The notes: generated by a model not told the origin, from the letters alone. A DNA stretch of 39,421 bases from an uncultured Johnsonella sp. (GCA_905373785.1 CAJPUK010000002.1:1-39421); one strand, 5' to 3'. Numbered from the stretch's first letter, positions 9,468 to 18,569 are shown. Translations and numbers: made by a program.

Positions 9468-10142
9468 CTATATATTTTCTATTTGCCAATCAATCGGCTC
9501 CAGTCCGTTAGACTTTAGAAAGTCATTTGCCTTACTGAAATGCTTACAGCCGAAAAAACCTCTGTAAGCAGACAAGGGACTCGGATGAGGTGCCTTAAGT
9601 ACCAAATGCTTGGGGTTATCAAGCATAGCCGCCTTAAGCTGTGCCGGTCTTCCCCAAAGCATAAAAACCACCGGCTGAGGACTTTTATTGACAGCTTCTA
9701 TTATAGCATCGGTAAATCTCTCCCAGCCCTTAGCCTGATGTGAATATGGCTCGTGTGCTCTTACCGTAAGTACAGTATTAAGTAAAAGCACTCCTTGTGT
9801 AGCCCATTTAACCAAAAATCCGTTATTTGGTATATAAAGGGATAAATCATCTTGAAGTTCCTTATAAATATTTTGAAGTGAGGGCGGTATCTCCACATTG
9901 GGAAGTACTGAAAATGCAAGTCCATGTGCCTGATTATCACCATGATAAGGGTCTTGTCCAAGTATTACAACCTTCACTTTTTCAAGGGGTGTAAGATGCA
10001 GGGCATTGAGTACGTCCTCCGATTTGGGATATATGCGTCTTGAAGCATACTCCGCCTTAACAAATTCATATAAATTTTTGTAATAATCTTTGGAAAACTC
10101 CGGCTTTAAAGCTGCTAACCAATCACCTGTTACGCCTGCCAT
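9468..10142 (-). CDS. ung: Uracil-DNA glycosylase, family 1 (Ung)
   Basis: This 224-aa base-excision repair enzyme removes uracil from DNA. The catalytic water-activating motif is VVILGQDPYHGDNQAHGLAFSV, with the aspartate in GQDPYH. The minor-groove/leucine-loop motif is APHPSPLSAYRGFFGCKHF. The aromatic binding pocket and the phrase FMLWGRPAQ also match. Length is typical. Its Shine-Dalgarno AAGGAG lies in the last codons of the upstream purF-like gene, with 7 bp between the coding regions, so translation is probably coupled. Confidence 0.97.
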   Translation of the reverse strand: MAGVTGDWLAALKPEFSKDYYKNLYEFVKAEYASRRIYPKSEDVLNALHLTPLEKVKVVILGQDPYHGDNQAHGLAFSVLPNVEIPPSLQNIYKELQDDLSLYIPNNGFLVKWATQGVLLLNTVLTVRAHEPYSHQAKGWERFTDAIIEAVNKSPQPVVFMLWGRPAQLKAAMLDNPKHLVLKAPHPSPLSAYRGFFGCKHFSKANDFLKSNGLEPIDWQIENI

Positions 10143-10149
10143 ACTTAAA

Positions 10150-11556
10150 CTACTCCTTTCCGTTCCAACAATAAGTACAAAGTTTACATTCCGGTAAACC
10201 TATGGACTCTATAAGATCATCCAAACGATTAAACTTAAGTGTGGAAAAATGCTGTATCTTTCTAAGCTCCTCCACCATTTCTTTATAATTTTTACTGTCC
10301 GGATCAGTATAGTCCTTTAATATCTCAGGACTTACATAATCCCCTTCTCTATCTCTTATAATTCTTCTTGCTATCAAATCAAGGTCGGAATTAGACCTTG
10401 AAAAATTAAGATATTTACATCCGTACATAATAGGCGGACAGGCAGGCCTTACATGTACGTGTTTTGCACCGCTGTTATATAAAAAATCCGTAGTTTCTCT
10501 AAGCTGAGTTCCCCTGACTATGGAGTCATCTATCAAAAGCAGGTCTTTATTAAATATAAGTGCTTCCACAGGGATAAGCTTCATATGTGCTACCAGATTC
10601 CTCTGTGCCTGATGTGTGGGCGTAAAGGATCTGGGCCAGGTGGGGGTGTATTTTATAAATGGTCTTGCAAAAGGTATGCCCGACTCGTTAGCGTAGCCTA
10701 TGGCATGTGCCGTACCTGAGTCCGGAACACCGGCAACTATATCCGCATCCACATCATCCCTTCTTGCCAGAAGCTTGCCGCAATTATATCTCATCTGCTC
10801 TACATTTACACCCTCATATACTGCTGTAGGATAACCGTAGTATACCCATAGAAATGAGCATATCTTCATCTCTTCTCTCGGTTTTCTAAGCGTTGTGATC
10901 CCTTTTTCATCAATATATACCAATTCTCCGGCTCCAAGCTCCCTATAACACCTGTATCCGAGATTTAAAAAGGCATGACTCTCCAGGGTTGCACAGTAAG
11001 AGCCCGGCTTTTCTCCAAGCGTTATCGGAGTTCTTCCGTACCTGTCTCTTGCGGCATATATACCCTTATGAGTCAGTATAAGAATACTCATTGAACCTTT
11101 TATCATTTCCTGAGCATACTCTATACCCTCTTCAAATGTCGGTTTTTGGTTTATCAGTACTGCGGTTATTTCCGTTGAATTGATACGACTTCCGCTTTGC
11201 TCTAAAAAATATACAGGACCGCTTTTATAAAGCTCTTCTATTATCTCCTTTTGGTTGGAGATCTTTCCCACGGTTGTGATTGCAAAACTTCCCAAATGTG
11301 ACTGTATAAGCAAGGGCTGCGGATCCTCATCGGATATGCAGCCTATGCCCAGGTTCCCATGTAAATCTTCTACATCATGTTCGAACTTTGTTCTAAATGG
11401 TGAGTTTTCTATATTATGTATAGCTCTACTAAAACTTTCTCCGTCACTGACTGCCATACCGCCTCGTTTTGTTCCTAAGTGCGAATGGTAATCAACTCCG
11501 AAGAAAAGATCCATTACGCAATCAGACTTAGATGCTACACCGAATATTCCACCCAT
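10150..11556 (-). CDS. PurF-like amidophosphoribosyltransferase lacking the N-terminal nucleophile cysteine
   Basis: This 468-aa protein has the PurF layout: an N-terminal Ntn-type glutaminase domain (1-230) and a C-terminal phosphoribosyltransferase domain. PurF makes phosphoribosylamine from PRPP and glutamine, the first step of purine synthesis. The PRPP loop is present (LLIDDSIVRGTQLRET), as are FARPFIKY and a cysteine cluster at the C-terminus (CKLCTYC) that recalls the iron-sulphur ligands of Bacillus-type PurF. The odd feature is the N-terminus, MGGIFGVASK. Canonical PurF begins MCGIFGV and the processed Cys is the glutaminase nucleophile; here Gly replaces it. The usual HRGQE motif also reads LGTKRGGMAV. 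It may be ammonia-dependent or a regulatory paralogue. It lies 39 bp after tkt, with AGAGGG upstream of the start. Confidence 0.85.
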   Translation of the reverse strand: MGGIFGVASKSDCVMDLFFGVDYHSHLGTKRGGMAVSDGESFSRAIHNIENSPFRTKFEHDVEDLHGNLGIGCISDEDPQPLLIQSHLGSFAITTVGKISNQKEIIEELYKSGPVYFLEQSGSRINSTEITAVLINQKPTFEEGIEYAQEMIKGSMSILILTHKGIYAARDRYGRTPITLGEKPGSYCATLESHAFLNLGYRCYRELGAGELVYIDEKGITTLRKPREEMKICSFLWVYYGYPTAVYEGVNVEQMRYNCGKLLARRDDVDADIVAGVPDSGTAHAIGYANESGIPFARPFIKYTPTWPRSFTPTHQAQRNLVAHMKLIPVEALIFNKDLLLIDDSIVRGTQLRETTDFLYNSGAKHVHVRPACPPIMYGCKYLNFSRSNSDLDLIARRIIRDREGDYVSPEILKDYTDPDSKNYKEMVEELRKIQHFSTLKFNRLDDLIESIGLPECKLCTYCWNGKE

Positions 11557-11595
11557 TTTTATAACCCTCTCTTATATTAATTAAAAGAATTCTAC

Positions 11596-13581
11596 TTACA
11601 GTATGTTCTTTGCCAAATCCACGATACGCTCTACGGTAAATCCGAATTTCTTGAAAAGCTCTGCCTGAGGTGCACTTGCTCCAAAGTCCTTCATTGAAAG
11701 AACCTCGCCTTCAAAACCTACGTATTTGTCAAGCCCGAAACCTGACAGAGCCTCTATAAATATCCTCTTTGATACCGCTTTTGGAAGTACGGCTTCCTTG
11801 TATTCTCTGCTTTGCTCTTCAAATATATCCATACAAGGCATACTTACAACTCTTACACTTATACACATCTCTTCCAGCTCTTTGGCAGCCTCAAGTGCTA
11901 AAGCAACCTCTGAGCCTGAAGCTATAAGTATCAAATCTATATTGGCTCTTGAAGCTTCCTTAATAACATATCCGCCCTTTAATGCCTCTTTAGAGCTGCC
12001 TGCAAGTTGCGGAAGATTTTGCCTTGTGAGTATAATGGCTGTAGGTGTCTTTTCGGACTTTAGAGCACTGTACCAGGCTGCAAGTGTTTCAGTGGCATCT
12101 GCCGGTCTGAATGAATGGAAGTTAGGCATAGCTCTTAACATGGCAAGCTGCTCAATAGGCTCATGTGTAGGTCCGTCCTCTCCCACTCCTATGGAGTCAT
12201 GTGTAAATACAAAGCTTGCCGGTATTCCCATAAGTGAAGACAGTCTTGCCATAGGTTTTGTATAATCACTGAATACAAAGAAGGTCGCACAATAAGCCTT
12301 AAGACCTCCATGTAAGATAATTCCGTTGGTGATTGCCGTCATCGCAAGCTCCCTTACACCGAAGTGCAGGTTTCTGCCTGCATAAGAATTCTTTGCAAAA
12401 TCACCCATATCACTCAAATAAGTCTTATTTGAAGGTGCAAGGTCAGCTGAACCACCTATGAGATTAGGAATCTCAAGTTTAACTCTATTTAATATCTTAC
12501 CGGAAATATTTCTTGTAGCATCCGCTTTTTCATCCCATGCCCAATACTCATCCTTATCAAGGAAGCTTAAGTCTTCCTCAACAAAGTATCTATCCCACAA
12601 AGTTTTCTTCTCGGGAAAGGCTGCAAAGTACTTTTTAAGCAGCTCATCCCATGCCTGTTCAACTTTTTTAAGCTCACTTGCTTTACTTTTATAATGCTCA
12701 TAGACTTCCTCAGGTACAAAGAAAGGCTCTTCATACTCCCATCCGAGATTTTCCCTGAGTGACTTTATATTATCCGCACCAAGCGGCTCTCCGTGAGCAC
12801 TTGCCTTACCTTCTTTTGCCGGACAACCAAAACCTATCCTGGTCTTTAGATTAATAAAAGAAGGTTTTTCTTTGTTATTCTTAGCTTCCTCAATTGCCTT
12901 TGATACCTTGACAAGGTCATGCCCGTCATCAACCTCTATAACCTGAAAGCCGAAGGCTTCCATACGCTTACTTACGTCTTCACTGAATGCAAGATCGGTT
13001 GAGCCTTCTATACTTATGCTGTTTGAATCATATAGTACTATAAGCTTGGAAAGTCCAAGATGCCCTGCAAGTGAAAAAGCCTCTGAGCTTATACCCTCCA
13101 TCATACAACCGTCTCCGCCAAGTACATAAGTAAAGTGGTCTATTACATTAAATCCGTCTTTATTAAACACACTTGCAAGATGAGTCTCCGCCATAGCCAT
13201 GCCCACTGCCATACCCATACCTGCTCCAAGAGGTCCTGTAGTAGCCTCAACACCGACTGTATGACCGTATTCCGGATGCCCCGGAGTCAGTGAATCAAGC
13301 TGTCTAAAAGACTTAAGGTCTTCTATTGAAAGATTCCCGTATCCGAAGAGGTGTAAGAGTGAATACAGTAACATTGAACCATGACCTGCTGAAAGCACAA
13401 ATCTGTCTCTGTTTATCCATTTCGGATTTTCAGGACTGTGTTTCATATGGTTTGCCCACAGCTCATAAGTAATATCCGCAACTCCAAGCGGTAGTCCCGG
13501 ATGTCCCGAGTTTGCTTTTTGTATAGCATCTGCTGAAAGTATTCTTATAGCACTTGTCGCTTTTTTTTCAATATTTGACAT
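11596..13581 (-). CDS. tkt: Transketolase
   Basis: This 661-aa thiamine-diphosphate enzyme of the non-oxidative pentose phosphate pathway moves two-carbon ketol units between sugar phosphates. The N-terminal domain shows GHPGLPLGVADI, SAGHGSMLLYSLLHLFGY and the ThDP/Mg motif GDGCMMEGISSEAFSLAG. The middle domain has the catalytic glutamate region NLHFGVREL and the substrate histidine region FTHDSIGVGEDGPTHEP. A C-terminal transketolase domain follows. Full length is normal. The AAAGGAG site precedes ATG. A strong promoter lies just upstream, and purF-like, ung and uppP follow on the same strand, so ribose-5-phosphate supply and PRPP use are linked in one apparent operon. Confidence 0.96.
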   Translation of the reverse strand: MSNIEKKATSAIRILSADAIQKANSGHPGLPLGVADITYELWANHMKHSPENPKWINRDRFVLSAGHGSMLLYSLLHLFGYGNLSIEDLKSFRQLDSLTPGHPEYGHTVGVEATTGPLGAGMGMAVGMAMAETHLASVFNKDGFNVIDHFTYVLGGDGCMMEGISSEAFSLAGHLGLSKLIVLYDSNSISIEGSTDLAFSEDVSKRMEAFGFQVIEVDDGHDLVKVSKAIEEAKNNKEKPSFINLKTRIGFGCPAKEGKASAHGEPLGADNIKSLRENLGWEYEEPFFVPEEVYEHYKSKASELKKVEQAWDELLKKYFAAFPEKKTLWDRYFVEEDLSFLDKDEYWAWDEKADATRNISGKILNRVKLEIPNLIGGSADLAPSNKTYLSDMGDFAKNSYAGRNLHFGVRELAMTAITNGIILHGGLKAYCATFFVFSDYTKPMARLSSLMGIPASFVFTHDSIGVGEDGPTHEPIEQLAMLRAMPNFHSFRPADATETLAAWYSALKSEKTPTAIILTRQNLPQLAGSSKEALKGGYVIKEASRANIDLILIASGSEVALALEAAKELEEMCISVRVVSMPCMDIFEEQSREYKEAVLPKAVSKRIFIEALSGFGLDKYVGFEGEVLSMKDFGASAPQAELFKKFGFTVERIVDLAKNIL

Positions 13582-13611
13582 CGTATAAGCTCCTTTAAAA
13601 AATATTTATAG

Positions 13612-13641
13612 ATTATAGCAAAAAATAAGTTATTAAATCAA
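13612..13641 (-). promoter_or_regulatory. Promoter of tkt operon
   Basis: On the minus strand TTGATT (13636-13641) and a perfect TATAAT (13612-13617) are separated by 18 bp. They lie about 31 bp before the tkt start codon, in a good position for a vegetative sigma factor promoter. Confidence 0.7.
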
Positions 13642-13652
13642 GTATACATTAT

Positions 13653-14864
13653 TTATTGTGCAAAGAAAGCATCGAGTCCGTCCGCTATACCCTTTGCATG
13701 GTTCTTAAGCACAGACTCATCATGCGAAGATGCCTTGTCTCCGAGCTCTATATCTATTGAAGGAATAGTGGAATATGAAGTCTGTGTAAGATCCATCTCC
13801 AGACTTCCCTGGGCGAAAATCTTGGTTCCCACTCCTCTAAGTCCAGATATGACACTGTCACCCAGTTTGTGATGTTTTTGCCAGTTGGATGCTACCGGCT
13901 CCATAGCTCTGTAAGAGGCAACATTAGGTACACTCATATAAAAAGCCCCCTTATTGCTTGAGGTACTGTCCCAGTGCAGTGCCAAATGGCAGTCGGCATT
14001 ATTATTGGCAATTACCGTTCTTGCTATATTATCAAGTTGCACATCATCGCTTTCTCTTATCATAAGTACATCATAGCCCCTTGATAAAAGCTCCGCCTTC
14101 AATACCTTAGCCATAGCCAGGGTTACACTTGCCTCACTTGTACCGTCTGCAAAGGTCATACCGCCTGATACCGCAATAGAAGTAACCTGTCCGGCAGCAG
14201 TGGTTCCTCCGGTTACCTTAGGTGTTGAATCCGGATGTGAAAGTGTCTTTACCGAAGAACCTCCACTGGTACCATGACCTGCATTTACACAGACTACTTT
14301 GTTCTTTCTGTTGCCGCTTGCCTTATAAAGCTTGGCTTTACCGCTGTTGATTTTTGAAAAATCGGCATATTTCCATGATGGATCAAGTCCTATTTCCGCA
14401 CCGTCAGCTACCTGAACCTTGGTCTCTTCCACCTTAGGTTTTTCTGTAGTCAAAAATTCTGTAGCTATATAGGCTTCCTTGTCCTTATACATAACTTTTG
14501 ACCATTTATCAGACTTACCTATGCGTTTTAATTCTTCGCCCTTATTAAATGAGGTTATCTTTTCTCCGCTTGTATCGGGATTGGCTCTTACATTTACATT
14601 ATCTCCCTTAACATACACGGTTTCATCTACAGTTTCAAAGCTTATGCTTTCCTTTCTTGCCACAGTAGTTACCGGTGTACTTACCGACTTGGTATTAATG
14701 GCACTTGCAACTGCTACATTTGAAGTGCTCTCTTGCTCGGTTTCGGTCTGTGCCTGCTTGGTTGCTTCATTGCTTGTAACAGTTTCAGGCTGCTTGGAGT
14801 TCGCTCCGCAAGCAGAAATCAATAACGCCAAGCTTGCTGTCAACATTAAACTTTTTAATCTCAT
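13653..14864 (-). CDS. SH3b-domain N-acetylmuramoyl-L-alanine amidase lipoprotein
   Basis: This 403-aa predicted lipoprotein cuts the amide bond between muramic acid and the stem peptide. The lipobox is LISAC at about residues 15-19, followed by a Thr/Ser/Glu-rich linker. A bacterial SH3 domain spans about 85-145 (VYVKGDNVNVRANPDTSGEK). An Amidase_3 domain runs from about 190 to the end. Its zinc/catalytic residues are visible: His in VNAGHG, Glu in DGTSEASVTLA, His in LALHWDSTSS and Glu in SIDIELGD. The ATG at 14864 is chosen because AAGGAAG lies 7 nt upstream; the alternative at 14882 would spoil the signal peptide. It follows mnmA by 36 bp and is probably co-transcribed with it. Confidence 0.9.
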   Translation of the reverse strand: MRLKSLMLTASLALLISACGANSKQPETVTSNEATKQAQTETEQESTSNVAVASAINTKSVSTPVTTVARKESISFETVDETVYVKGDNVNVRANPDTSGEKITSFNKGEELKRIGKSDKWSKVMYKDKEAYIATEFLTTEKPKVEETKVQVADGAEIGLDPSWKYADFSKINSGKAKLYKASGNRKNKVVCVNAGHGTSGGSSVKTLSHPDSTPKVTGGTTAAGQVTSIAVSGGMTFADGTSEASVTLAMAKVLKAELLSRGYDVLMIRESDDVQLDNIARTVIANNNADCHLALHWDSTSSNKGAFYMSVPNVASYRAMEPVASNWQKHHKLGDSVISGLRGVGTKIFAQGSLEMDLTQTSYSTIPSIDIELGDKASSHDESVLKNHAKGIADGLDAFFAQ

Positions 14865-14900
14865 TTCCTTACTTCCTTTCATTAAATACGTTCAAATACA

Positions 14901-15998
14901 TTATTTTATGGCTTCAACTATACTTGCTCCACCTGCTACATATGAATTTGCATCATAAAATACCACTGCCTGCCCGGGTGTTACCGCCCTTACCGGATTT
15001 TCAAACTCAACCAGTATTTTATCATCCGATATGGCTTTTACCGCACAATTCTCACCCTTATGAGAATATCTTATCTTTGCCCTTAAGTTTACGCTTTCTC
15101 CTACTCTAAGCCCTTCTATGCTCATCCAGTTCACCCTGTCGGCAATAAGCCCTCTATCAAGTACTTCCTGGGAATTACCTATGACGACCTTATTGTTATC
15201 CACATCTATCTTTGTTACAAAGGCAGGCTCCCCAAGGCTCAGTCCAAGCCCCTTTCTTTGACCTACCGTATAATGTGTTATACCTTTATGCGTACCGAGT
15301 ACCTCTCCCTTGCTGTTTACAAACTCTCCGCTTCTTATATTTATATCGCTGTTTTCTTCTATAAACTTTGCATAGTCTCCATCCGGCACAAAGCATATAT
15401 CCTGACTGTCAGGCTTTTTGGCTATTCTAAGACTTATATTCTCCGCTATCTTTCTTATCTCGTCTTTTTCGTAATCTCCTACCGGCATAAGCGTCCTTGC
15501 AAGCTGCTCCTGTGTAAGATTATAAAGTGCATAGGTTTGATCTTTGTGGCTGCTTTTTGCAGTTTTTAGGGTATATCTGCCATTGTCCAAAAGCACTACC
15601 TTGGCATAATGCCCCGTAGCTATATAATCCGCCCCTATACTCAGACTTCTGTGCAGCAGCGACTCCCATTTTACATACCTGTTACAGGCTATGCAAGGGT
15701 TTGGAGTCCTCCCCTTTTTATATTCTTCTATAAAATAGTCTATCACACTTGACTTAAATTCATTCTTAAAATTCATTACATAATATGGTATATCCAAAGC
15801 GGCGGCAACCCTTCTTGCATCATCCACTGCAGAAAGACCGCAACAACCTCCGTTTGACTGCTGCCTTTCTTCGTCTTCATCCTGCCATATCTGCATGGTA
15901 ACACCTACCACATCAAAACCTTCTTCTTTCAAAAGATAGGCGGCTACCGAAGAGTCCACACCTCCCGACATACCGACAACTACTTTTTTCTTATTCAT
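14901..15998 (-). CDS. mnmA: tRNA 2-thiouridylase MnmA
   Basis: This 365-aa enzyme adds sulphur to C2 of wobble uridine 34 in tRNAs for Lys, Glu and Gln, using ATP and a sulphur relay. The PP-loop ATP motif is VVVGMSGGVDSSVAAYLL. The two catalytic cysteines lie in GRTPNPCIACNRYVKW and SQDICFVPDGDY. The tRNA-binding and C-terminal beta domains (HYTVGQRKGLGLS, NPVRAVTPGQAVVFY) are complete. The start is ambiguous between 16022, 16004 and 15998; I chose MNKKKVVVG, whose ATG overlaps the previous gene's stop by 8 bp. A cysteine desulfurase, its usual sulphur donor, is encoded divergently about 1.2 kb away. Confidence 0.95.
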   Translation of the reverse strand: MNKKKVVVGMSGGVDSSVAAYLLKEEGFDVVGVTMQIWQDEDEERQQSNGGCCGLSAVDDARRVAAALDIPYYVMNFKNEFKSSVIDYFIEEYKKGRTPNPCIACNRYVKWESLLHRSLSIGADYIATGHYAKVVLLDNGRYTLKTAKSSHKDQTYALYNLTQEQLARTLMPVGDYEKDEIRKIAENISLRIAKKPDSQDICFVPDGDYAKFIEENSDINIRSGEFVNSKGEVLGTHKGITHYTVGQRKGLGLSLGEPAFVTKIDVDNNKVVIGNSQEVLDRGLIADRVNWMSIEGLRVGESVNLRAKIRYSHKGENCAVKAISDDKILVEFENPVRAVTPGQAVVFYDANSYVAGGASIVEAIK

Positions 15999-16950
15999 TA
16001 CCATTTTCTTTCTTTTCTCCAAAACTCCATGAATCGGTGGGCGTAAGCCTCTCCGGTTGCAGCGGCTTTTTTACCTCTACCTTAATTTCAGTCTCAGGCT
16101 CATATATGTTTTCCTCTCGCACTGCCTCAAATGAATTTACTCCTACTGTATCCTCTTTTATATTTTGTATTATATAGTATATATAAATCAAGCATATTGC
16201 CAACTTTACAGCATAGAAATACGGTACTTCTATTGTATAATCAAAACACAGACTCAGTATAGAGTTTATTGCCAAAAGTACGGTCGTTAATGTAAATGTT
16301 GCCGTTTTTGCATATATTGATATTGTAAATGATTGTTTGTCACTTAACTTTTTATTCATTCCTTTTACAAGCATTTTCACCGCTAAAAGCAGCAATAATG
16401 CTGTAAGCACATAGGCTAAGGTAATGCCTATATAGAAAAATATTGTTATAACAACGCTTATTATAAGTAAAATAACCGTTGCTTTCGGTGCTATACTATA
16501 AATAAATTCATCACGAGTTATAACTTCATTTTCCGATAAGTCCAATTCGTTAAACTTTAATAAAGATTTCTGACCTAAACTATCTTTGATCAATATAGCA
16601 TCCTTAAATACATAGAAATTATTCGAGCTTTTGTCATCGGTTTTACTTTCAGCCATAGTCTCATCAGTATTGATGTATACATATACATTGCGATATACTT
16701 CGTCTATCTTTTCTTTCATATCAAGTCCTTTAGCACTTAAGCTAAAGTCAGGGATAACAGTCTTCCAATAAGCCGTTATACTGCCGTATCTGGTGAAAAA
16801 AGCAATACCCATCGCTAAGATTATAAGTAAAACTCTAAATAAGGGCAGCAAAAATATATATGCGGTTTTTTTTGAACTTTTATATTTTAAAAACCTGTTA
16901 TAAGCCTTAGGCTTAAAAATCGAATCAAATATATCGTTAAAAATTTGCAT
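15991..16950 (-). CDS. DUF1189-like integral membrane protein
   Basis: This 319-aa membrane protein begins with a short cytoplasmic segment (IFDSIFKPKAYNRFLKYKSSKKTAYIF). A first TM helix follows at about 32-50, then an extracytoplasmic loop of about 110 residues. Four or so closely packed TM helices occupy about 155-275, and an acidic, Lys-rich cytoplasmic tail ends the protein. The N-terminal motif and topology resemble the DUF1189 family (YvdJ-like), whose role is unknown; that match is from memory of the family. AAGGAG precedes the ATG. Its stop overlaps the start of mnmA, so it probably leads the operon with mnmA and the amidase. No functional link to tRNA thiolation is evident. Confidence 0.6.
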   Translation of the reverse strand: MQIFNDIFDSIFKPKAYNRFLKYKSSKKTAYIFLLPLFRVLLIILAMGIAFFTRYGSITAYWKTVIPDFSLSAKGLDMKEKIDEVYRNVYVYINTDETMAESKTDDKSSNNFYVFKDAILIKDSLGQKSLLKFNELDLSENEVITRDEFIYSIAPKATVILLIISVVITIFFYIGITLAYVLTALLLLLAVKMLVKGMNKKLSDKQSFTISIYAKTATFTLTTVLLAINSILSLCFDYTIEVPYFYAVKLAICLIYIYYIIQNIKEDTVGVNSFEAVREENIYEPETEIKVEVKKPLQPERLTPTDSWSFGEKKENGNE

Positions 16951-16989
16951 AAAATCTCCTTAATACAGTACTTGAAATAACTATACAAC

Positions 16990-17018
16990 ATTGTAAGGCA
17001 AAAGTACATATGTTTTAA
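16990..17018 (-). promoter_or_regulatory. Candidate promoter of DUF1189-mnmA-amidase operon
   Basis: On the minus strand TTAAAA (17013-17018) and TACAAT (16990-16995) are spaced 17 bp, about 40 bp upstream of the start codon. The -10 fits well but the -35 is weaker. Confidence 0.4.
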
Positions 17019-17093
17019 TTAAGGAGCAGGTAAAATAGACGGAAAATAAATCTTTTTACGAACGATGCAGCGACTGATATTTTTTATACTTAC

Positions 17094-17123
17094 TTGACAG
17101 CAAGCACTTTTTGACAATAATAA
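17094..17123 (+). promoter_or_regulatory. Candidate promoter of cysteine desulfurase gene
   Basis: A perfect TTGACA lies at 17094-17099, and a second TTGACA lies 11 bp further on at 17111-17116. The -10 partners are weak (TAATAA at 17118-17123 for the first). The gene starts at 17164. A promoter is likely in this divergent region, but the exact -10 is unclear. Confidence 0.35.
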
Positions 17124-17163
17124 TAAGTACATTACTAAACTACTGATAATATGAGGAATTCTT

Positions 17164-18315
17164 ATGAATGATAAATTGATTTATTTAGACAATGCGGCTA
17201 CAACCAAAACAAGACCCGAAGTTCTTGAGGCTATGCTGCCGTATTTTAGCACTTATTATGCCAACCCTTCGGCTGTATATAATTTTTCTTCCAAGATACG
17301 TAATGATATTGCCATGGCAAGAGAAATTATAGCAGATTCCCTTTCGGCAAACAGCCGTGAGATTTATTTTACCTCCGGAGGCACCGAGTCCGATAATTGG
17401 GCTATTAAATTGACCGCCTCTGCTTATGAAACAAAGGGCAAGCATATAATAACTTCCAAAATAGAGCATCCTGCCGTGCTTAATACCTGCGCCTACCTTG
17501 AGGGCTTGGGATATGAAATCACCTATCTTAATGTTGATAATGAGGGTTTTGTATCTTTGGAAGAACTTGAAAAAAGCATAAGAGCCGATACCGTACTTAT
17601 AAGTATTATGTTTGCCAATAATGAAATAGGAACTATACAAAATATCAAAGCTATAGGTGAGATTGCCCAAAAAAACTCTTTGGTATTTCACACTGATGCG
17701 GTTCAAGCCTATGCTCATGCAAATATAGATGTTAAGGAGCTTGGCATTGATTTGCTCAGTGCCTCTGCACACAAGTTCGGCGGTCCGAAGGGTGTAGGAT
17801 TTTTGTATATTAATTCCGAGCTTAAAATCAAGTCATTTATTCACGGCGGTTCTCAGGAAAGAAAAAGAAGAGCGGGTACGGAAAATGTTCCCGGCATTAT
17901 AGGTATGGCAAAGGCGGCAGACTTAAGCCTTGCTGATATGAATAAGTCCGGGGAGTATACAAAAAACTTACAAAATTATCTTATAGAGCGTTTGAGAAAT
18001 GAATTCGAAGGAGTACATATTAACGGAAGCCTTGAAAAAAGGCTCCCAGGCAATATTAATGTGCGTTTTGAGAAAGTTTCTTCAGAACTGTTACTTATAA
18101 TGCTTGATAATAAAAATATCTGTGTGTCTGCCGGCTCAGCCTGTTCCTCAGGCTCTTTGGAGCCTTCTCATGTACTTTTGGCAATAGGGCTTGATGCGGA
18201 TGCCGCAAGAGAGTGTATTCGTATAAGTTTAAGTGATGACAATACCAAAGAGGAGCTGGATGTGCTGGTAGAAGTACTTAAAGAAGTCGTACCGAGACTA
18301 AGAGCAATGGGGTAA
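17164..18315 (+). CDS. Cysteine desulfurase (NifS/IscS family)
   Basis: This 383-aa PLP enzyme removes sulphur from L-cysteine as an enzyme-bound persulfide for iron-sulphur clusters and thiolated tRNA. N-terminal motif: YLDNAATTKTRPEVLEAM. Cofactor site: HTDAVQAYAH and the Schiff-base lysine in SASAHKFGGPKGVGFLY. The catalytic cysteine lies in CVSAGSACSSGSLEPSH. Length and motif order are normal. An AGGA site precedes the ATG at 17164. It is the only plus-strand gene in the window and diverges from the DUF1189-mnmA operon. Such stand-alone desulfurases in Firmicutes often serve MnmA, so supplying sulphur for tRNA thiolation is a reasonable inference. No IscU-type scaffold is adjacent. A large fold-back element follows the stop. 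Confidence 0.95.
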   Translation: MNDKLIYLDNAATTKTRPEVLEAMLPYFSTYYANPSAVYNFSSKIRNDIAMAREIIADSLSANSREIYFTSGGTESDNWAIKLTASAYETKGKHIITSKIEHPAVLNTCAYLEGLGYEITYLNVDNEGFVSLEELEKSIRADTVLISIMFANNEIGTIQNIKAIGEIAQKNSLVFHTDAVQAYAHANIDVKELGIDLLSASAHKFGGPKGVGFLYINSELKIKSFIHGGSQERKRRAGTENVPGIIGMAKAADLSLADMNKSGEYTKNLQNYLIERLRNEFEGVHINGSLEKRLPGNINVRFEKVSSELLLIMLDNKNICVSAGSACSSGSLEPSHVLLAIGLDADAARECIRISLSDDNTKEELDVLVEVLKEVVPRLRAMG

Positions 18316-18369
18316 ATGTCGAAAATTTGTCCACTTCCTCACCTTCCTTTACCTTTTGGGTAGAAATAT

Positions 18370-18550
18370 AAAAAACCTTGCTGCATGGGACTTGGAGCGG
18401 TTAAAACTTCGGGAAAAACTATTGCACAAACGAGGAATATTTGAACGCAGCCTGCCACAAATTAAGCGTAAGGTTAAGTTTTGCAGTCTGTGCAAATTTG
18501 CCGAAGTTTTCTAAAAGTTTTGCCTGTAGTCCCATGCAGCAAGGTTTTTT
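18370..18550. repeat. 181-bp fold-back (MITE-like) element
   Basis: Two perfect 23-bp arms (18370-18392 and 18528-18550; inner part CCTTGCTGCATGGGACT) face each other. Nested inside are matching pairs AAAACTTCGG/CCGAAGTTTT (18403-18412, 18501-18510) and TTGCACA/TGTGCAA (18422-18428, 18489-18495). The whole can fold into one long hairpin with a loop of about 60 nt. It lies between the convergent cysteine desulfurase and the last gene of the ten-gene cluster, so it may stop transcription in both directions. It is far larger than a normal terminator and looks like a non-coding miniature element. No ORF lies inside. Confidence 0.85.
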
Positions 18551-18569
18551 CATCACTATACCAACCCTA

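Noticed and set aside
11726..12265. 179-codon plus-strand ORF opposite tkt
   Set aside because: Serine/leucine-rich antisense shadow of transketolase without its own start signals.
7049..18315. Defence or conflict function for the housekeeping block
   Set aside because: rlmD-type methyltransferase, uppP, ung, tkt, mnmA and cysteine desulfurase are common chromosomal genes with ordinary motifs and spacing.
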